From positions 2,643,974 to 2,707,973 of the forward strand of contig NW_022098021.1 of the NCBI RefSeq assembly GCF_002288925.2: 64,000 bases of DNA. The letters run 5' to 3'. Of this stretch, positions 37,501 to 52,500 are shown piece by piece. Position 1 is the stretch's first letter, and the number at the start of each line of letters is the position of its first letter. The notes below the pieces were generated by a model that was not told the DNA's origin, did not search any database, and was given only the letters and a program-made list of their open reading frames with translations. This DNA is from Delphinapterus leucas. Its lineage: Eukaryota > Chordata > Mammalia > Artiodactyla > Monodontidae. The position numbers and the translations under genes were made by a program.

Positions 37501-40500
37501 AATATCTACTTGATGTTTTTGTGGATTAGCTCATTTAATCTTCATTATGAAGAGGCTTGCTTTTGAGTCCTGGTCCTAACAGCTAACTTTCAGATGAATT
37601 ATTTAACTTGTCTGTGTCCCAGTTTTTTCATGTACCAAAGGAAGATTCTTATAGGTTTAAAAGAGGAAATAAAGCCCCCCCCAATTGAAGTCCTGAATCT
37701 GCTTCACATTCCAAACCTCAAGACATATGTGCTCTTTCCAACCTAACCCAGACTTGGGTTCTTTACCATAAGGTCTGTCAACTGTCAGGTTATAAATAAA
37801 TTAAGAGCAGGGTCAATTGTGCTGTAACAGAGACAGCAAGAAACACAGTCCAAATCCAGATTTTCTCTTCAGTCTAGACCCAGCCACATGAAACTGGGCA
37901 GAGACATACACACGTTTTTTTTTTTCTTAGTTGGAAGTTAATGGGTGGAAATAATTTGAGTTTCATCATTTTAGAATAATTTCACAGAAGATTACTTCTT
38001 TCAGGGACTTCCCTGGTGGCGCAGTGGTTGAGAATCCGCCTGCCAATGCAGGGGACACGGGTTCGAGCCCTGGTCCGGGAAGATCCCACATGCCACGGAG
38101 CAACTAAGCCTGTGCGCCACAACTAATGAGCCCGCGAGCCATAACTACTGAGCCTGTGCTCTAGAGCCCGTGAGCCAGAACTACTGAGCCTGTGTGCCAC
38201 AACTACTGAAGCCCGCGCACCTAGAGCCCGTGCTCCGCAACAAGAGAAGCCACCGCAATGAGAAGCCCGCGCACCGTAAGGAAGAGCAGCCCCCGTTCGC
38301 CGCAACTAGAGAAACCCCGCATGCAGCAACGAAGACCCAATGCAGCCAAAAACAAAAAATTACTTCTTTCAATAATGCAGTGAGGTAAATAAGAATTATC
38401 CACTTTACTAATAACAGGGAAGCTGAGAAGTTCAGGAGGAGAGTCCTTAGGTGGAAGCATGCTGAGCTGGACACTGCCTTTCCTGAGGATGAGGTCTAAC
38501 GAACAAGGTCATGCTTTCACGGGAACACGGAGTCCAGGGCCCCCAGTGGAGCCTGGCACTCAAGGGGTTAAGCACAGCCCTGCGCAGGAACTAGGAGGGC
38601 AGGGGCCCAAGTTTCATGTCTTTGTTCCAATTCCCAGATGGCAACCCGGCCTGTTAGTCGCAGCTGAAGCAAAACTATTTTTGAGCCTGTGTATCCTACA
38701 GCACAGATGGTTGAGGCCATAATAATGTGTTTCTTTTATGGTGTCTTTTCTGTTTCTTGGTGTAGAAGTTTAAAAGCTTCATTGTTTCATCAGTCAAATA
38801 AACGCAGCAAGACCTTATGGGACTGTGGGACAATAAAAGGAAGAAAAACATCCTTGAACGCAGGAAAAAATCTTTTTCTTTACTCTGTTTACAGAGGAAT
38901 GCTATAGACAATCTGCGGCCATTGTGGGCTTTATAATTTTTTCAGTGTTAAATATGGTATTTATCAAAATTACGGTACCAAACAGTTATAATCCACCCAG
39001 TGCCAAAGACAAGTCTAAAGTACCGAGCTCTCTCTGGGCATCACAGACTTTCTCTGAACAGCACCAGGCGGTGAAAGTCGCTGGTCGATTGCGCGGTTGA
39101 ACTGCGGGCGGTGGTGGCCTGGGGTTCGCATCCCAGTCTCACCAGCCACTCTGCTGTGACAGTTGCCTTGTCTGTCCTTCCCTTCTTCTCCCCACAAAGA
39201 TATGCGTGATAATATGTGGCACAGCTCTGGTGGGGGACAGGTCTCTAAGCCAAGTGATCTGGAAGCAAGATTAAGAAGAACAGAAACCAGCGGACTCCCC
39301 TGGTGGTCCAGTGGTTAAGAATCCACCTGCCAGTGCAGGGGACGCGGGCTCCATACCTGGTCCGGGAAGATCCCACATGCCGCGGAGCAACTAAGCCCGG
39401 GAGCCACAACTAGAGAGAAGCCCACGAACCACAACGAAGAGCCCTCATGCTGCAACTAAGACCCAACGCAGCCATAAATAAATAAATAGATAGATAGATA
39501 GATAGATAAGCTGCTTGTTTCAGCTTCAAAAAAAAAAAAAAAAGAAGAGCAGAAACCAAGTTCAGTTAAATAATTGACCAAGTCTCAGCTACTGGGACCT
39601 TCAGCCTCGTGGCAACAGGTCCCTAGCCAGGATTTTCCCCCTCCCGGGGATGCTTCTGCCTGTTGGGTTGGACTTCAGGATCCCCTCCGACCGCCAGCCT
39701 TTCAGGTCACTCCCCACACCCCCAGGCCTCTGGGGTTGTCTTTCTACCTTTTGGGAGCCTGAACCCCTCATCCTAACCCCACCCCAGCACCTCTCTTAAC
39801 ACCCTCCTGACCCCTTTGCCTGCCCGACCTCTTATCACACTTGTTCCAGGCCTATCACTGGGCTGCTGAGTGCCCTTGAATCCTGTTTTCCTTTGGTTTT
39901 TCTGTTGCATTTCTGATGGCACTTCCAAGGACACACACATCTTGAGGAGTAGAAAACTGTTTATCTTGTCCATCTATAATTGCCTTTTGTCTTGCTGAGA
40001 ATACAGCTGTTCACTTCAACGCCTTATTTTTTTAATTTTTAAAAAAATTTGTTTTATTTATTTATTTTTGGCTGCATTGGATCTTCATTGCCGTGCACGG
40101 GCTTCTCATGTTGCAGAGCACAGGCTGTAGGCGCACGGGCTTCAGTAGTTGTGGCTCGTGGGCTCTAGAGCACAGGGGCTCAGTAGTTGTGGCTCGCGGG
40201 CTCTAGAGTGCAGGCTCAGTAGTTGTGGCGCACGGGCTTAGTTGCCCCGCGGCATGTGGGATATTCCCGGACCAGGGCTCGAACCCGTGTCCCCTGCATC
40301 GGCAGGCGGATTCTTAATCACTGCGCCACCAGGGAAGTCCTCAATGCCTTATAAATGTAGTTAATTTTCATTTTCTGGATAGAAGCATTGACCTTTGGTA
40401 CTAATAAATAAGATCCAAAGCCAAACTTAAAGAAACGAGAAAAGGAAAACCTTTACCACTCCCTGTTGGTAACAGTCGATCAGCAGTGACTGGTCAGCTT

Positions 40501-43500
40501 CAGTGACCAGAGCCCTTGGGGAACAACAGGCCTGGTGAGGACGAGGCTCGCTTCCCAGCTGCTTCTCAGCCCTCCCACCAGGACCACGCCGGGGCTCAGT
40601 GCATCCGCCCCCGGGTGGGTTGTCCCCCCCTGGAGCCTCGGGGCTCCCGGCCGGTGTTGGTGAAAGCTGATGGCTCAGAGTCCAGAGCAGCCACTGCTGG
40701 CAGATTCGGGCAGCAGGGCAGGGTCTGCAGGGCGCAGAGGAGATGGTGGGTGAGAACCAAGTGGAGGCTGGTGGGAGGGAGAAGACGACAGAGATCCAGG
40801 TATTTGGAAGGACAGTTTTCAAAGCAGTACATACCCTGCTGGATGAGAAAGGGCATCCTTAAACTATTATTCTTCTGGCCATTGAAAGACAAAGTGCTCA
40901 TTACTGTAGTCAGAGTGAGTGATGGTACTGTGGCTTTTCAGCTTAGAACAAAACAGAACCCTGCTGGCAGGATATAGTGCTTTGTCCTTCGGGGCTTGAG
41001 GGTTGTCAGCTCACTCGGTGTCTCCGAGGGCATTTGCACCGGTGAACACGCGGCTGGTGATGGATGGAGCAACGGAGACGCTCTGGGTGGTGCAGTCTCT
41101 CAGGAAGAAGGTGCTGGGCTCCCAAGACTCCGTTCAGACATGCTGTGGGAGCCCATTTACTTAGCCGGATGAGGTTCGCAGTGGAAAATATGGCCTCAGT
41201 TGGACAGGGAACCAAGCCCATCTCTACACACACCAAGCGGAGACTTGGTGACTTCCGCCGATTTTTAAAAATCATGTTTTCTAACCACGCAGGTTAGTAA
41301 TTGAAGTCAGAAGATGTAGTTGGGTAGCCGTGTTGGTGAGAATCTGAACCCACCACATTCCTCCTTCAGTTCACACCATCAGCTTATTGCAAATACATGC
41401 ATCACCGACTTCCTGACCCTAAGGTGTCCCCAAGCGGGAGCAAGGGTGACTCTCAGCTAAAAGGTCACGGGTAAAGTCAAGGAGAGACAAGAGGGTGAAA
41501 CCTCCCCGACGTTGGGTAGAATTTCCCGTCGGTCAGCATGTCTTTTTGGTCGTGGACGCTGTGCCGGCCAGGTGGTGGTCCAGCCTGCTTCCTCTCCACT
41601 GTCTCCCCTTTACCCCTCTTCCTCTCAAATAAGAGGGTCTCTCTTCCCACGTTGGCTATCCACAAGGTTGCAGATGCTCACCGAGCATGACCATCCACCC
41701 TCAGGAAAGAATAAGTTAAACTTCTTTGTCCGCAAAAACAGTTGTCACACATCCATGGAACTGGCCTTTTTTTCTGCTGTAATTTCACAGTGAGGCCAGA
41801 CCATCTAAATATTGGCAATAGAACCAGGCAGATACATACATGACAAAATACAGATTTCAGGCAGTCATTTGTATTAATCCCTCTTCCTGCAATGCCCCTT
41901 TTTTATGCATTGAATTTAAATATGTATCATTGTTTATGCTTAAAGTCTGTTTCTGTTTATCTATCTATATGTCGGTAATAAGTCCAAACTGTGGTCTTAG
42001 TGCTCAAGGAGCTGGAATAGAAAGAAGCATATTGTTTTAGTTTATTCTCTCCAAATCCTGTACCAACAGTGCTTAATACAAGGCTTTGAGAGAGGCTTGG
42101 CGATCTTGGACAAACATTATACTCAGTTGAGACTCTCACCTTGTGTCTCATCCACACAGAACGCTCCGCCAGTGTATTTAAGAAGCAGTGAGGGCAGGTC
42201 CTATAGCTTGTGTGCCACATGCCTCTAGAGAGGGACCAGAGGGTTGCTTCAGAGTCTTGGCAGGTGTACCCCTGCTCTGTATTCTCTGAACTATCTCTGT
42301 GCCTGACCATTAATATTTTTCTGATTTGCCTAAAGTTCTTTTTCCCAAAGGCTTTTCTTAGTAATAGCTTTACCATTTCATTCACAGTATTCCATGAGGT
42401 TGAGTTATTTTGCTCGTGGTCGCTTATTTTTATATAACATTGCTTCTGTTACCATTGGGAGATCATATGGTGGGACCCTTTGAGGTACTTAGATAGAAGT
42501 AGTGACAGCTGTTTCTTTTGTAAGAAATGCGTCTAAACTTCTGGGGAGAGTCATGTTGGTTTGTCTTCATTGTGAATTTCCCTTCTGAATTTTCCTGCCC
42601 TCTAGGGCCATGTAACAAGGACCCAGGCCGTCCCATCAGTGTATTCAGCGACCTGCCCACTATGTAGGTGGTTCAATTGGTTTAAAAGACACTCCAGATT
42701 CTGACATATTAACAGTTAGAATATAATGCCTGGCTCCAAGTAATAACAGGAGGAAGCATGGCTAACATAGAAGGTTCTCTGTGGGAGGCACCATGCTAAC
42801 CCTCCATGTGCATCACATCGTTCAGGTCTCACAAAAATCCTATGAGGTAGATACTGTTATTTCCTGATTTTACCAATAAGGAAACTGGGGTTGTCATTTG
42901 CTGGTGGTAACACAGCTAGTAAATGGCAGAGCCAGCTCTTAACCAAGAGTATGTGCAGCCATATATACAATGGAATATTTCTCAGCCATAAAAAGAAACC
43001 AAATTGAGTTATTTGCAGTGAGGTGGATGGACCTAGAGACTGTCGTACGGAGTGAAGTAAGCCAGAGAGAGAAAAACAAACACCGTATGCTAACACATAT
43101 ATGGGAAAATTAAAAAAAAAAAAAAAAAAAATGGTTCTGAAGAACCTAGGGGCAGGAAAGGAATAAAGACACAGACGTAGAGAATGGACTTGAGGACACG
43201 GGGAGGGGGAAGGGTAAGCTGGGACAAAGTGAGAGAGTGGCATGGACATATACACACTACCAAACGTAAGCTAGATAGCTAGTGGGAAGCAGCCACATAG
43301 CACAGGGAGATCAGCTCGGTGCTTTGTGTCCACCTAGAGGGGTGGGATGGGGAGGGTGGGAGGGAGACGCAAGAGGGAGGGGATATGGGGATATATGTAT
43401 GTGTATAGCTGATTCACTTTGTTATACAGCAGAAACTAACCCAACACTGTAAAGCAATTATACTCCAATAAAGATGTTAAAAAGAAAAAAATAAAAGAGT

Positions 43501-46500
43501 ATGTGCAGCATTTTACAGTAAATGTTAAAGCCAGGAAAAGAGAGGAGGAAAAAAGGATAAAGGCCCACAGATGTCCATGTACCACACTTGGACCAGTGGA
43601 GGGAGGCTTCTGTCCAATCCTTTTTAAAAGTTGAGCTCTGGACCTTCAGCAGCAAAGTGAATTCATCAACCAGCAGTGCTTCTAGTTCCAGCAGCATCCA
43701 CCTACACGGCAGCTCTGGGAGAAAGAGCTGTGTGTTTGCTATTTTAATTCTCACTCAGTAGCATCAGGTTCATGTGAGCACAACTTGCATGAGCTCCACT
43801 TATATGAGCTGATGTCCACTAGAATCTGCTAGTTGTCTGTTATTATGTGTATTAACTTATCTGCATGGTCACTGCTCCTATTTTCTGCTTCTACATCAGT
43901 AGGCCTAATTACATGCAGTTGCTCTACATAATCAAAATCCTGACACTGCGTTCTTGTCATCTGTAACCCTTTGATTAGTGATAGTGTTCTGTCAGTTCCA
44001 AACTATTAACCATCAGTTACCTCGTTTCTCCACTGACTTTAGTTAAGATTTTCTACAAGGGATGACTGTATAGCACAGGGAACTTACCCAATATTCTGTG
44101 ATAACCTATATGAGAAAAGAATCTAAAAAAGAATGAATATATGCATATGTATAACTGAATCACTTTGCTGTGTACCTGAAACTAACACAACATTGTAAAT
44201 CAACAGTGCTCCGTTAAAATTTAAATATTTTAAAAAGTAAGAACAACAAAAAAAAGGATTTTCTAAGAGCAGAGATAAAGTTGCAGATAAGAACTGAGAG
44301 GCATGTTATTTAAAGGAGTTTCTTTAAATAACACACCTCTTCTTTTAATCACACACCTCTTCTAGGGTAAGAAATTCAGAAAAATGTTTTGATGAAAGCT
44401 TTCCAGAATACAAAACGGAGCTTTGATTCATATCACTAGTGTTTTCATTGCAAGATTCGGACTTTCCTTCTTCAATTCAAAAGAAAATAATGGAATAATT
44501 GGAACCATTTTGGAATATTGACTATAATCATATCTTTTTAAATGTCTTGTAATAGAGAGTAATGTTTATTAATAATCTAAAGGAAAGACTCTGTATATAA
44601 AGATTATGAGAATAGACATAAATGTGAAGGACACTTCTAAATGCTTTAAATTTAAGAATGCATAGAATTATATCCACCACCCTCCCGCTCCCTCCAGCTT
44701 CCAGCAGGACACTTCACATTTTCTTTACAGTTTCCTCCCAACAAACATGGTAACAAGCTGAGAATAGCAATAAGGCAGCGATGGGCAGGCAGCCCAGAGG
44801 GAAACAGAAATTGATCAAGGCAGAATGGCAGATGGAGAGAGGGCTCAGAGGTCCTCCACGGGGGTCTCAGGGTCTCCTGCTCTCAGGAACCTGAGGAGCC
44901 GCCATCCCATAATCCCACAGCCAGGGCGCCCAACCGTGCCATCACAGGGTACCCTGGGTTTCTTTGGTTCTGTAGCCTTTCAGCTTTTACATGTCGCTTT
45001 ATTTATCCTCAGTGGTTAGCCCAACTTGGCCAAGTGGGAAATAAAGATACAAGAGTTTACTTCCCAGAGGCGGGTTCTGCTTATGATAATACCATATTTG
45101 TGACTCATCTGTATTAGTGTTAGAAGAAAGCAAGCTTGAGGCCACCTTGGGGTTCTGCCTTGATTCACTTGCATTTAAGTCATGAAAGGACTCGTAATTA
45201 GGGCAGTGCCTGCAAGGGAACTTAAAAGAAGGAAACGAGCTCAGAAGTTCTGTATTTATAAACAAATGTTAAAACATTGCTCAACAAAGGAAAAATGCTT
45301 GCCTAGCTGCACTGTTTTTGATGTGCTCTCAGTTCAAAAAGGAAAATCAATAAAAACAGTTTAGGGCACTAACTTGGGAACTCAGCACTCAGAGCATGTT
45401 TGAAAACTGGTGTGACACGATGAACTTTTGGTTTCACTTGCACACAACTGACTGCCCCAAATACAGATGTTAGAAGATGGTCTAGCCAATGTTTACTAGG
45501 CTCAGATTCTGGTAAACAGAAACGTCAAGTTGAATGATTTGGGTGAAGCTTCAAAAGTAAGGTCAGAATGATTCCTTTTAAAAAAAGATGCAAATCCTAG
45601 TATAATCCTTCTATCATTCCTTTGAAAAATGATACTTTCTTAATGTAAATAATCTTGCTTAATGAGTAATGAAATCTTGCTTGAGTTGCGATTACTATCT
45701 GTTACAAACTCCCACTGAGCTTTGCTCCTCTTCTTTTACTTGGTGATATCGTATTTTGAAATCACATTTTAGTTTCATTTTAATTCAGAGATTCATTCAA
45801 CAATTAATTTGTAGGCAGCTGCAATGGGCAAGGTCAGTAATTTTTTAAAAATATGGTAGTTCTATTTGTAATTTTTTAGGAACCTCCATTTTATTGTTTT
45901 CCATAGTGGCTGCACCAATTTACATTCCCACAAACAGTGCAGGAGGGTCCCCTTTTCTCCACATTCTCACCAACACTTGTTATTTCTTGTCTTTTTGATG
46001 ATAGCCATTCTGACAGGTGGGAAGTGATATCTCACTGTGGTTTTGGTTTGCATTTCCCTGATGGTTAGTGATGTTGAGCATTTCATGTGTCTGTTGGCCA
46101 TCTGTTGTCTTCTTTGGAAAAATGCCTGTTCAGGTCCTCTGCCCATTTTTTAATCAGGTTGTTTGGGTTTTTTTGATATTCAGTTGTATGAGTCCTTTAT
46201 ATATGTTGGATATTAACCCCTTATCAGTCATAACATTTGCAAATATCTTCTCCCATTCAGTAGGTTTTTTGTTTGTTTGTTTCGTTGATGGTTTCTTTTG
46301 ATGTGCAAAAGCTTTTTAGTTTGATTAGGTTCCAATTGTTTCATTTTGCTTTTGTTTCCCTTGTCAGAGGAGACAGATCTCAAAAACTATTGCTAATGCC
46401 AGTGTCAAAGAGAGTACTGCTTGTATTTTCTTCCAGGAGTTTTATGGTCTTTTCATTTAGGTCTTTAATCCATTTTGAGTTTATTTTTGTATACAGTGTG

Positions 46501-49500
46501 AGAAAATGTTCTAATTTCATTCTTTTGCATGTGGTTTTCCAAGCACCACTTATTGGAGAGACTGTCTTTCTCCACTGTATATTCTTGCCTCCTTTGTTGT
46601 AGATTAATTGAACATAGGTGCATGGGGTTATTTCTGGGCCATGCTGTTCCACTGATCCACGTACCTGTTTTTGTGCCAATACCATACTGTTTTGATGACT
46701 GTAGCTTTTGTAGTATAGTCTGGAGTCAGAGGGCAAAAAATCACAGATCTGTTTTAACTTTCCTCTGGAATTGTTGAAATTTGCTTTCTGTAACCAATCC
46801 CCCAAATAAATCCTGATGTTGCTTAGTTATTTGAGAATTGGAAGAATTCATCCCATTAACCTTTGTTTACCACTTCTTTCTTGAAATGAATTCTTTTTCA
46901 GGCTTCTCTTCTTCTTATCTCAGAGGCTAGCTCCTCCTCTTCTATCAGATTTCCTAATTTCACAGTGTACCTGAGTTCTGTCCTAGGTTCTCTTCTTTAT
47001 CTACGCTACGCATGTAGGTGATTTTACAGTCCTCTGGCTTTTGACATTATCTATACACAGAGTTTCAAATCTGTGTCTCCAATTACAATCTCTTTTATGC
47101 TTTGTTGGGATATCCAGCTGCCAGCTCAGCAGCTCCGGGTAGACAGGTAACAGGTATCTGAAACTTCACATTTCCAAAACAGAATTCCCTTCCTTCCCGA
47201 CCCCCACCAAATGCAGTGTCCTTCAAGCTTCTGCCATCCTGATTAGTAAATGGCACCATAGTTTTTCTGGGTTCACTCCAAAACCTCATATCATTGTTGG
47301 TTCCATCTTTCCTTGCACATGACTCACAACTAGTACATCCAGTTGCTCTTACAACAAATATTTCTCAAACGTAACCATCTGGCAACATCTCCATGGTTAC
47401 AGTCTTAACCCAAGCCATCAACATCATCATCTAGACCACTGTGCACCCCTCACCTGTTGTCCTTCTCTCTTCACCTCAGCATCCAGCAGGTGGTTATCTT
47501 TCTAAAGTGTGAGAGCATGTCACCCTCCACGTTTAAAACTCTCCAATCCCTTCCCATTATTATTATTTTTTTATTATGCTATGCTTTGGTATTTAAGGAA
47601 CCAAATACCAAATCCAAGGTCATGAAGATTTTACCCTATGTTTTATTCTAAGAATTTTATAGCTTTAGTTCTTAAACTTAGATCTTTGATCCATTTTTTG
47701 AGTTAATTTTTTTAATATGGTATGAGATAGTATCCAACTTCATCCTTTTGCACATGGATATCCAGTTTTCCCAGCACCGTTTATTAAAGAGCATGGTCTT
47801 GGCACCCTTGTTAAAAATCAGTTGACCATACACGTGTAAGTTAGAGTTAGGGTTAGGTCAGTGCAACCTCTTTGGAATCAGTTTACTCAAATGAATCTAG
47901 TGCTCTTGTGGACCAGGAATAGGTGAGAAGTATATGAGCAAAATTTACTCATTATGCTTGTATTGGGGGTAGATTCCAAACCATCATTGCCCTGGCACAT
48001 AAACCATCAAATGCAATGTCAAATCCAAAGCCTCAGAGGAAAGAGTTCAGTCCCCAAGAGAGCAGTGAGAGCTTAACAGTGTAAAACTTTGTCCAGAGTG
48101 TATCAGCATTAAATTAGCACTGCTGAAACAGTACCTTGAAGATTTGCAGTAACACCTGGAAGTTCCTTCCAATGTGCATATAAGTAGAATCCTGGAAGCT
48201 TTTTATATTACTTGTCTTATGGCCTTACAGATTTAATGAACCAAATGAAAACTGAATCTCTGTTCCACATCCCATCCTTTATCTCTAGGTAAGACAGAAT
48301 CTATTCTTATTTCAAGGTAGAGTTTTAAGTGTCCATATTTCTTAAGCCACATTTAAAGGAATCATATCTTAAGTAATTTTAAATGTTGTCTGTCTTCATC
48401 TTGTACATAAAACTCCAGCAAATTTAATATTGGCATTCATCATGCTCTTCAAAGCAGTCAAATTTGGGATCCTCGACATTTCCGTGTCAATAAAATAAGG
48501 TGTGGAACTAGCAGATTCGATGAAGACCTGCTTCATCCTTGCCATACTGGATGTCTGGATGCCATTTGGCTTGGGTTTAGAAGATGGGGGAGTGGAGATG
48601 TTTCCAGGCCTGAGTCTCTTAACAGCAGAGATATGGAAGGGAGGAGGAGATCCCCAGGAGACCGGCTGTGGACTGCAGAGCACTGCCACTTGCCTCGTGG
48701 TGGCACTCGCTGGATTTGGGGCAGCTGTGGTGTTCTGAGAGGAGGACCTGAAAGTATTACAAGAGTTGTTGGATTTGAACAAATCTGCTTGGATCGGAGC
48801 AGCCCAGTCTGAGCCTGGCCACCACCGCTTTGCCCACATCTGCTCTGTGGGCACAGGGCATGTCTCTCTGGGTGCTGGGTGCTGGGTGTACGGAGAACCG
48901 CCGGCTCGGAGCAGACGCAGGCAAGGACTCTTGCTGATATATTGAGTGTTTTTATCGTGAAAGGGTTAGGGTTTTGTCAAGTACTTTTTTAGCATAAATG
49001 AGATGATCATGTGGTTTTTTTCTCTTTCATTTTTTTATTGTGTATTACGTTGATTGATTTTTTTTTATGATTAATCATCATTGCCTTCATGGGATAGATC
49101 CCACTTGGTCATGGTGTATAATCCTTTAATATACACTGACTTTGAGTTGCTACTATTTTTGTTGAGGGTTTTTCATCTATATCTGCAAGGATCTTCATCT
49201 GTAGTTCTCTTTCCTTATAGTGCCTTTATCTGGCTTTGGTATCAGGGTAGTGTTGGCCTCACAGAATGAGTTAGGAACTCTTCTTTCCTCTTCATTTTTT
49301 GGAAGAGTTTGAGAAGGAACGGTGTTGATTTTTCTTTAAATATTTGGTAGAATTCACCAGTGAAGGCATCTGGTTCTGGGCTCTTCTTTGTCAGGAGGTT
49401 TTTGATTACTGATTCCATCTCTTTGTCATGAGATGGAATATGAGATAATAGTCTCTCTATTTTGGTTTTCTATCTCTTCTGTGTCCGTTTTGTTGGCTTG

Positions 49501-52500
49501 TGTATTTCTAAGAATTTTTCTATTTTACCTAGTTTATCCAATTTGTTGGTGTATTGTTGTTCATAATATTCTCTTATAACCCTTTTTATTTCTGTTAAGT
49601 CCATAGCAATGTCTGCTCTTTCATTTCTGATTTTAGTTATTTGAGTCTTCTCGCGTTTTTTCCTGTCAATCTAAGTTTCATCAATTTTGTTGATCTTTTC
49701 AAAGAACCAACTTTTGGTTTTATCGCTTCTGTTGTTTTTCTCTGTGTATTTGTCTCTGCTCTGACCTTTATTATTTCATTCCATCTGCTAGCTTTTGGTT
49801 TAGTTTGGTCTTATTTTTCTAATGTCACAAAGTTAAACATTAGGTTATTGATTTTAGATCTTTTTAAATGTAGACATTTGCTGCTATAAATGTTCTGCGA
49901 TTGTTGAGTACTTCCTATTACTCTTAGAACAGAATTCAAACTCCTCACTATGGTTTACAGATCCCTACATGCACTGATCCTGACCAGTTCTCTGACGCTG
50001 TCTCCTTCCACTCTTCTCTTGGTTTGCCCAGGAATTGTTTTTATTTCCTGACTTACTAATTAACTTAATGCTTTAGTGTAGTAACATTAAATAGGTGAGT
50101 GACTGATTAACTTAATTCCTTAGTGAAATAACAATAACGTACCTTTTGATAGCGTGTGGAACCATTGCTGTGTATCTTCGTGAAAAGTTTAAACATACAT
50201 GGGAAAAGATTGAACGTAAATGTTCATAGCAACATTATTCATAGTAGCCAAAGGGTGGAGACAACTCAGATATCCACCATCTGATGAATGAGTAAACGAA
50301 ATGTGGTCCATCCACACAGTGGCATGTTATTCAGTCATAAAAAAGGGATGAAGTTGTGATGCACGCTGTAACGTAGGTGAAACTCGAAGACCTTCCACGA
50401 AGTGAAAGAAGCCAGACACAGAAGGTCACATGATACTTTATGATTCCATTTATATGAAATATCCAGAGTAGGCAAGTTCATAGAGACAGAAAGCAGGTTA
50501 GTGTTTACCAGGACACGGGCGAAAAGCAGGAGGACAACCGTCACTTTAGTGGTGATGGGTCACAATGTTGTGAACGTACTCAGTGTCACTAAATGTAAAT
50601 TTTATGTTACGTATATTTCACCACAATAAAAAAAATCAATTCAGTTTAAAAAATATATTTTTTTCTGTGCAAACAGAAAAAAATCTCATTTTCAAATAAT
50701 GTTTTTTTATCGGTTATTGAAAAACAAACCACATAGTTCAAAGACCAAAGTTTAAAATGAAAGATAAGTAAAATGATGAAGACTCACTCTTTTACATTAC
50801 GTCGCATCCAGTGTCAGAGTGCTTGATATCAAATGGATTTTAAAGATCCGACTGTTTTATTTATTGTTTATTTCAGAGGAATATGCTGGTGGCTTGAACT
50901 CCAAAGGGTTTATCTCAACAGATAAATGAAATCTGGTGGTAGGCAGTGCAGAGGATGTAGAGCAGGGATCAGTAAACTACTGCTCTTCCTATGGGAATAC
51001 AGTCCTAGCCATTCATGTACATATTGTCTATGGCTCCTTTTCCTTGCAATAGCAGAGTTGAGTGGTTGCAAACCTTCCCAGGAAAAGTTTGCCCACCCTC
51101 AGTTTAGATACTCCATTTCGTATTTGACATCACTGAGGATTCAAGCCTCCTCTACAGTGTACTCCAGCGTCCTCAGTAACAAACTTTTATCTCCATGGCT
51201 GGCCAAAAAAAACAACCCGGGCACATTTAGGTAAGGATATCTCCATGAATAAGAATTACACAGTTTGTTCCTCCCAGCTGGATTATAACTTGCCTGAGGC
51301 TAAGAACCATACTTTATATTTACTTATATTCTTTATACTTTGCATTTAGCAAAGTAAGAAATAGTTTTATTAGGTCTATAAAAAAATCAGAAGAAAATAC
51401 TCAGGGACACTTTTGATACTCTCTGTCTTCATTTCTCAGAAATAAATTACTGATATTATTTCTTTACATGTTCCTTTGTTATCCATAATCAACAAATTCC
51501 ACTTGGAAAGAAAAAGGAACAGTGCTATTCTAGCATGTCAAATAAAATGTAATCATGTCTTCTTGCCCCTCCTTCATCATCATTATCGTCATCATTATTA
51601 TTATTTTAAATAAAACCAAGGATACTTCAAATGCCAAAAAAAAAAAAGAATAGAAGCTTTCTTTTAATGTGTGTGTCCCTTGTAACTAGGGGCAGGCAGG
51701 GCAAGAGAAAGGGGAGGAGGTGAAAAAACAAATGTAAATCATAATTGCATATCAATACCCTCATCTAAATTAGAAGAGGATCTATGTATAAAATAAATAA
51801 GACACACGGATATAATGTGCCACACAGGGAATATAGCCTATATTTTATTATAACTATAAATGGAATACAACCTTAAAAAATTGTGAATCACTACATTGTT
51901 ACACCTGAAATTTATATAATTCTGTACATCAACTATACCTCAATAAACAAATAAATTAGAAGAGGGAAAAAAAATCCAACTATTTTGTTTATTGGCAGAC
52001 TTCTTTAGTACATCTGGAATTCATACATTGAGTGTTACCATAGATATTTTTGTTTAACCAGTTTAGATTAACAAGATAAACCTTACACTCCAGGACTATA
52101 TCCTTGCCTCAGTTAAGATTGCAAAATGCTGTTTATTAATATATTTTTTTAATGAAAGAACATAGCTAGAAATAGATTTATCAGGTTTTAAATTTGTTGA
52201 ACAGTTATTCAACATGGGGTTTTTTGATTGGTAGTGGTTGTGAAAGAGCACAGAAAGCGATGGATTGATTTGTACTTTACTTGAAAGAAATATAAAAGTC
52301 AAAGATAAAATATATTACTGAAAATTATTAGCAAACGTCTAAATTGTAAGTTTATCTTCCTGAACGAATTGTTAATTGAGTTGCATGTGCCAAAGCATGG
52401 TCATCGACAAGTGAAAAGGCTCACATTTCCAATTCTGTTGGAGTTTCCAAAGTGATCTGTCACATAGTGTGACACCTGCTGTATTATTTTCTTATGTGAA

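Noticed and set aside
40516..40977. 153-codon + strand open frame
   Set aside because: No domain and biased composition, overlapped by an equally long antisense frame. Intron sequence without exon signals.
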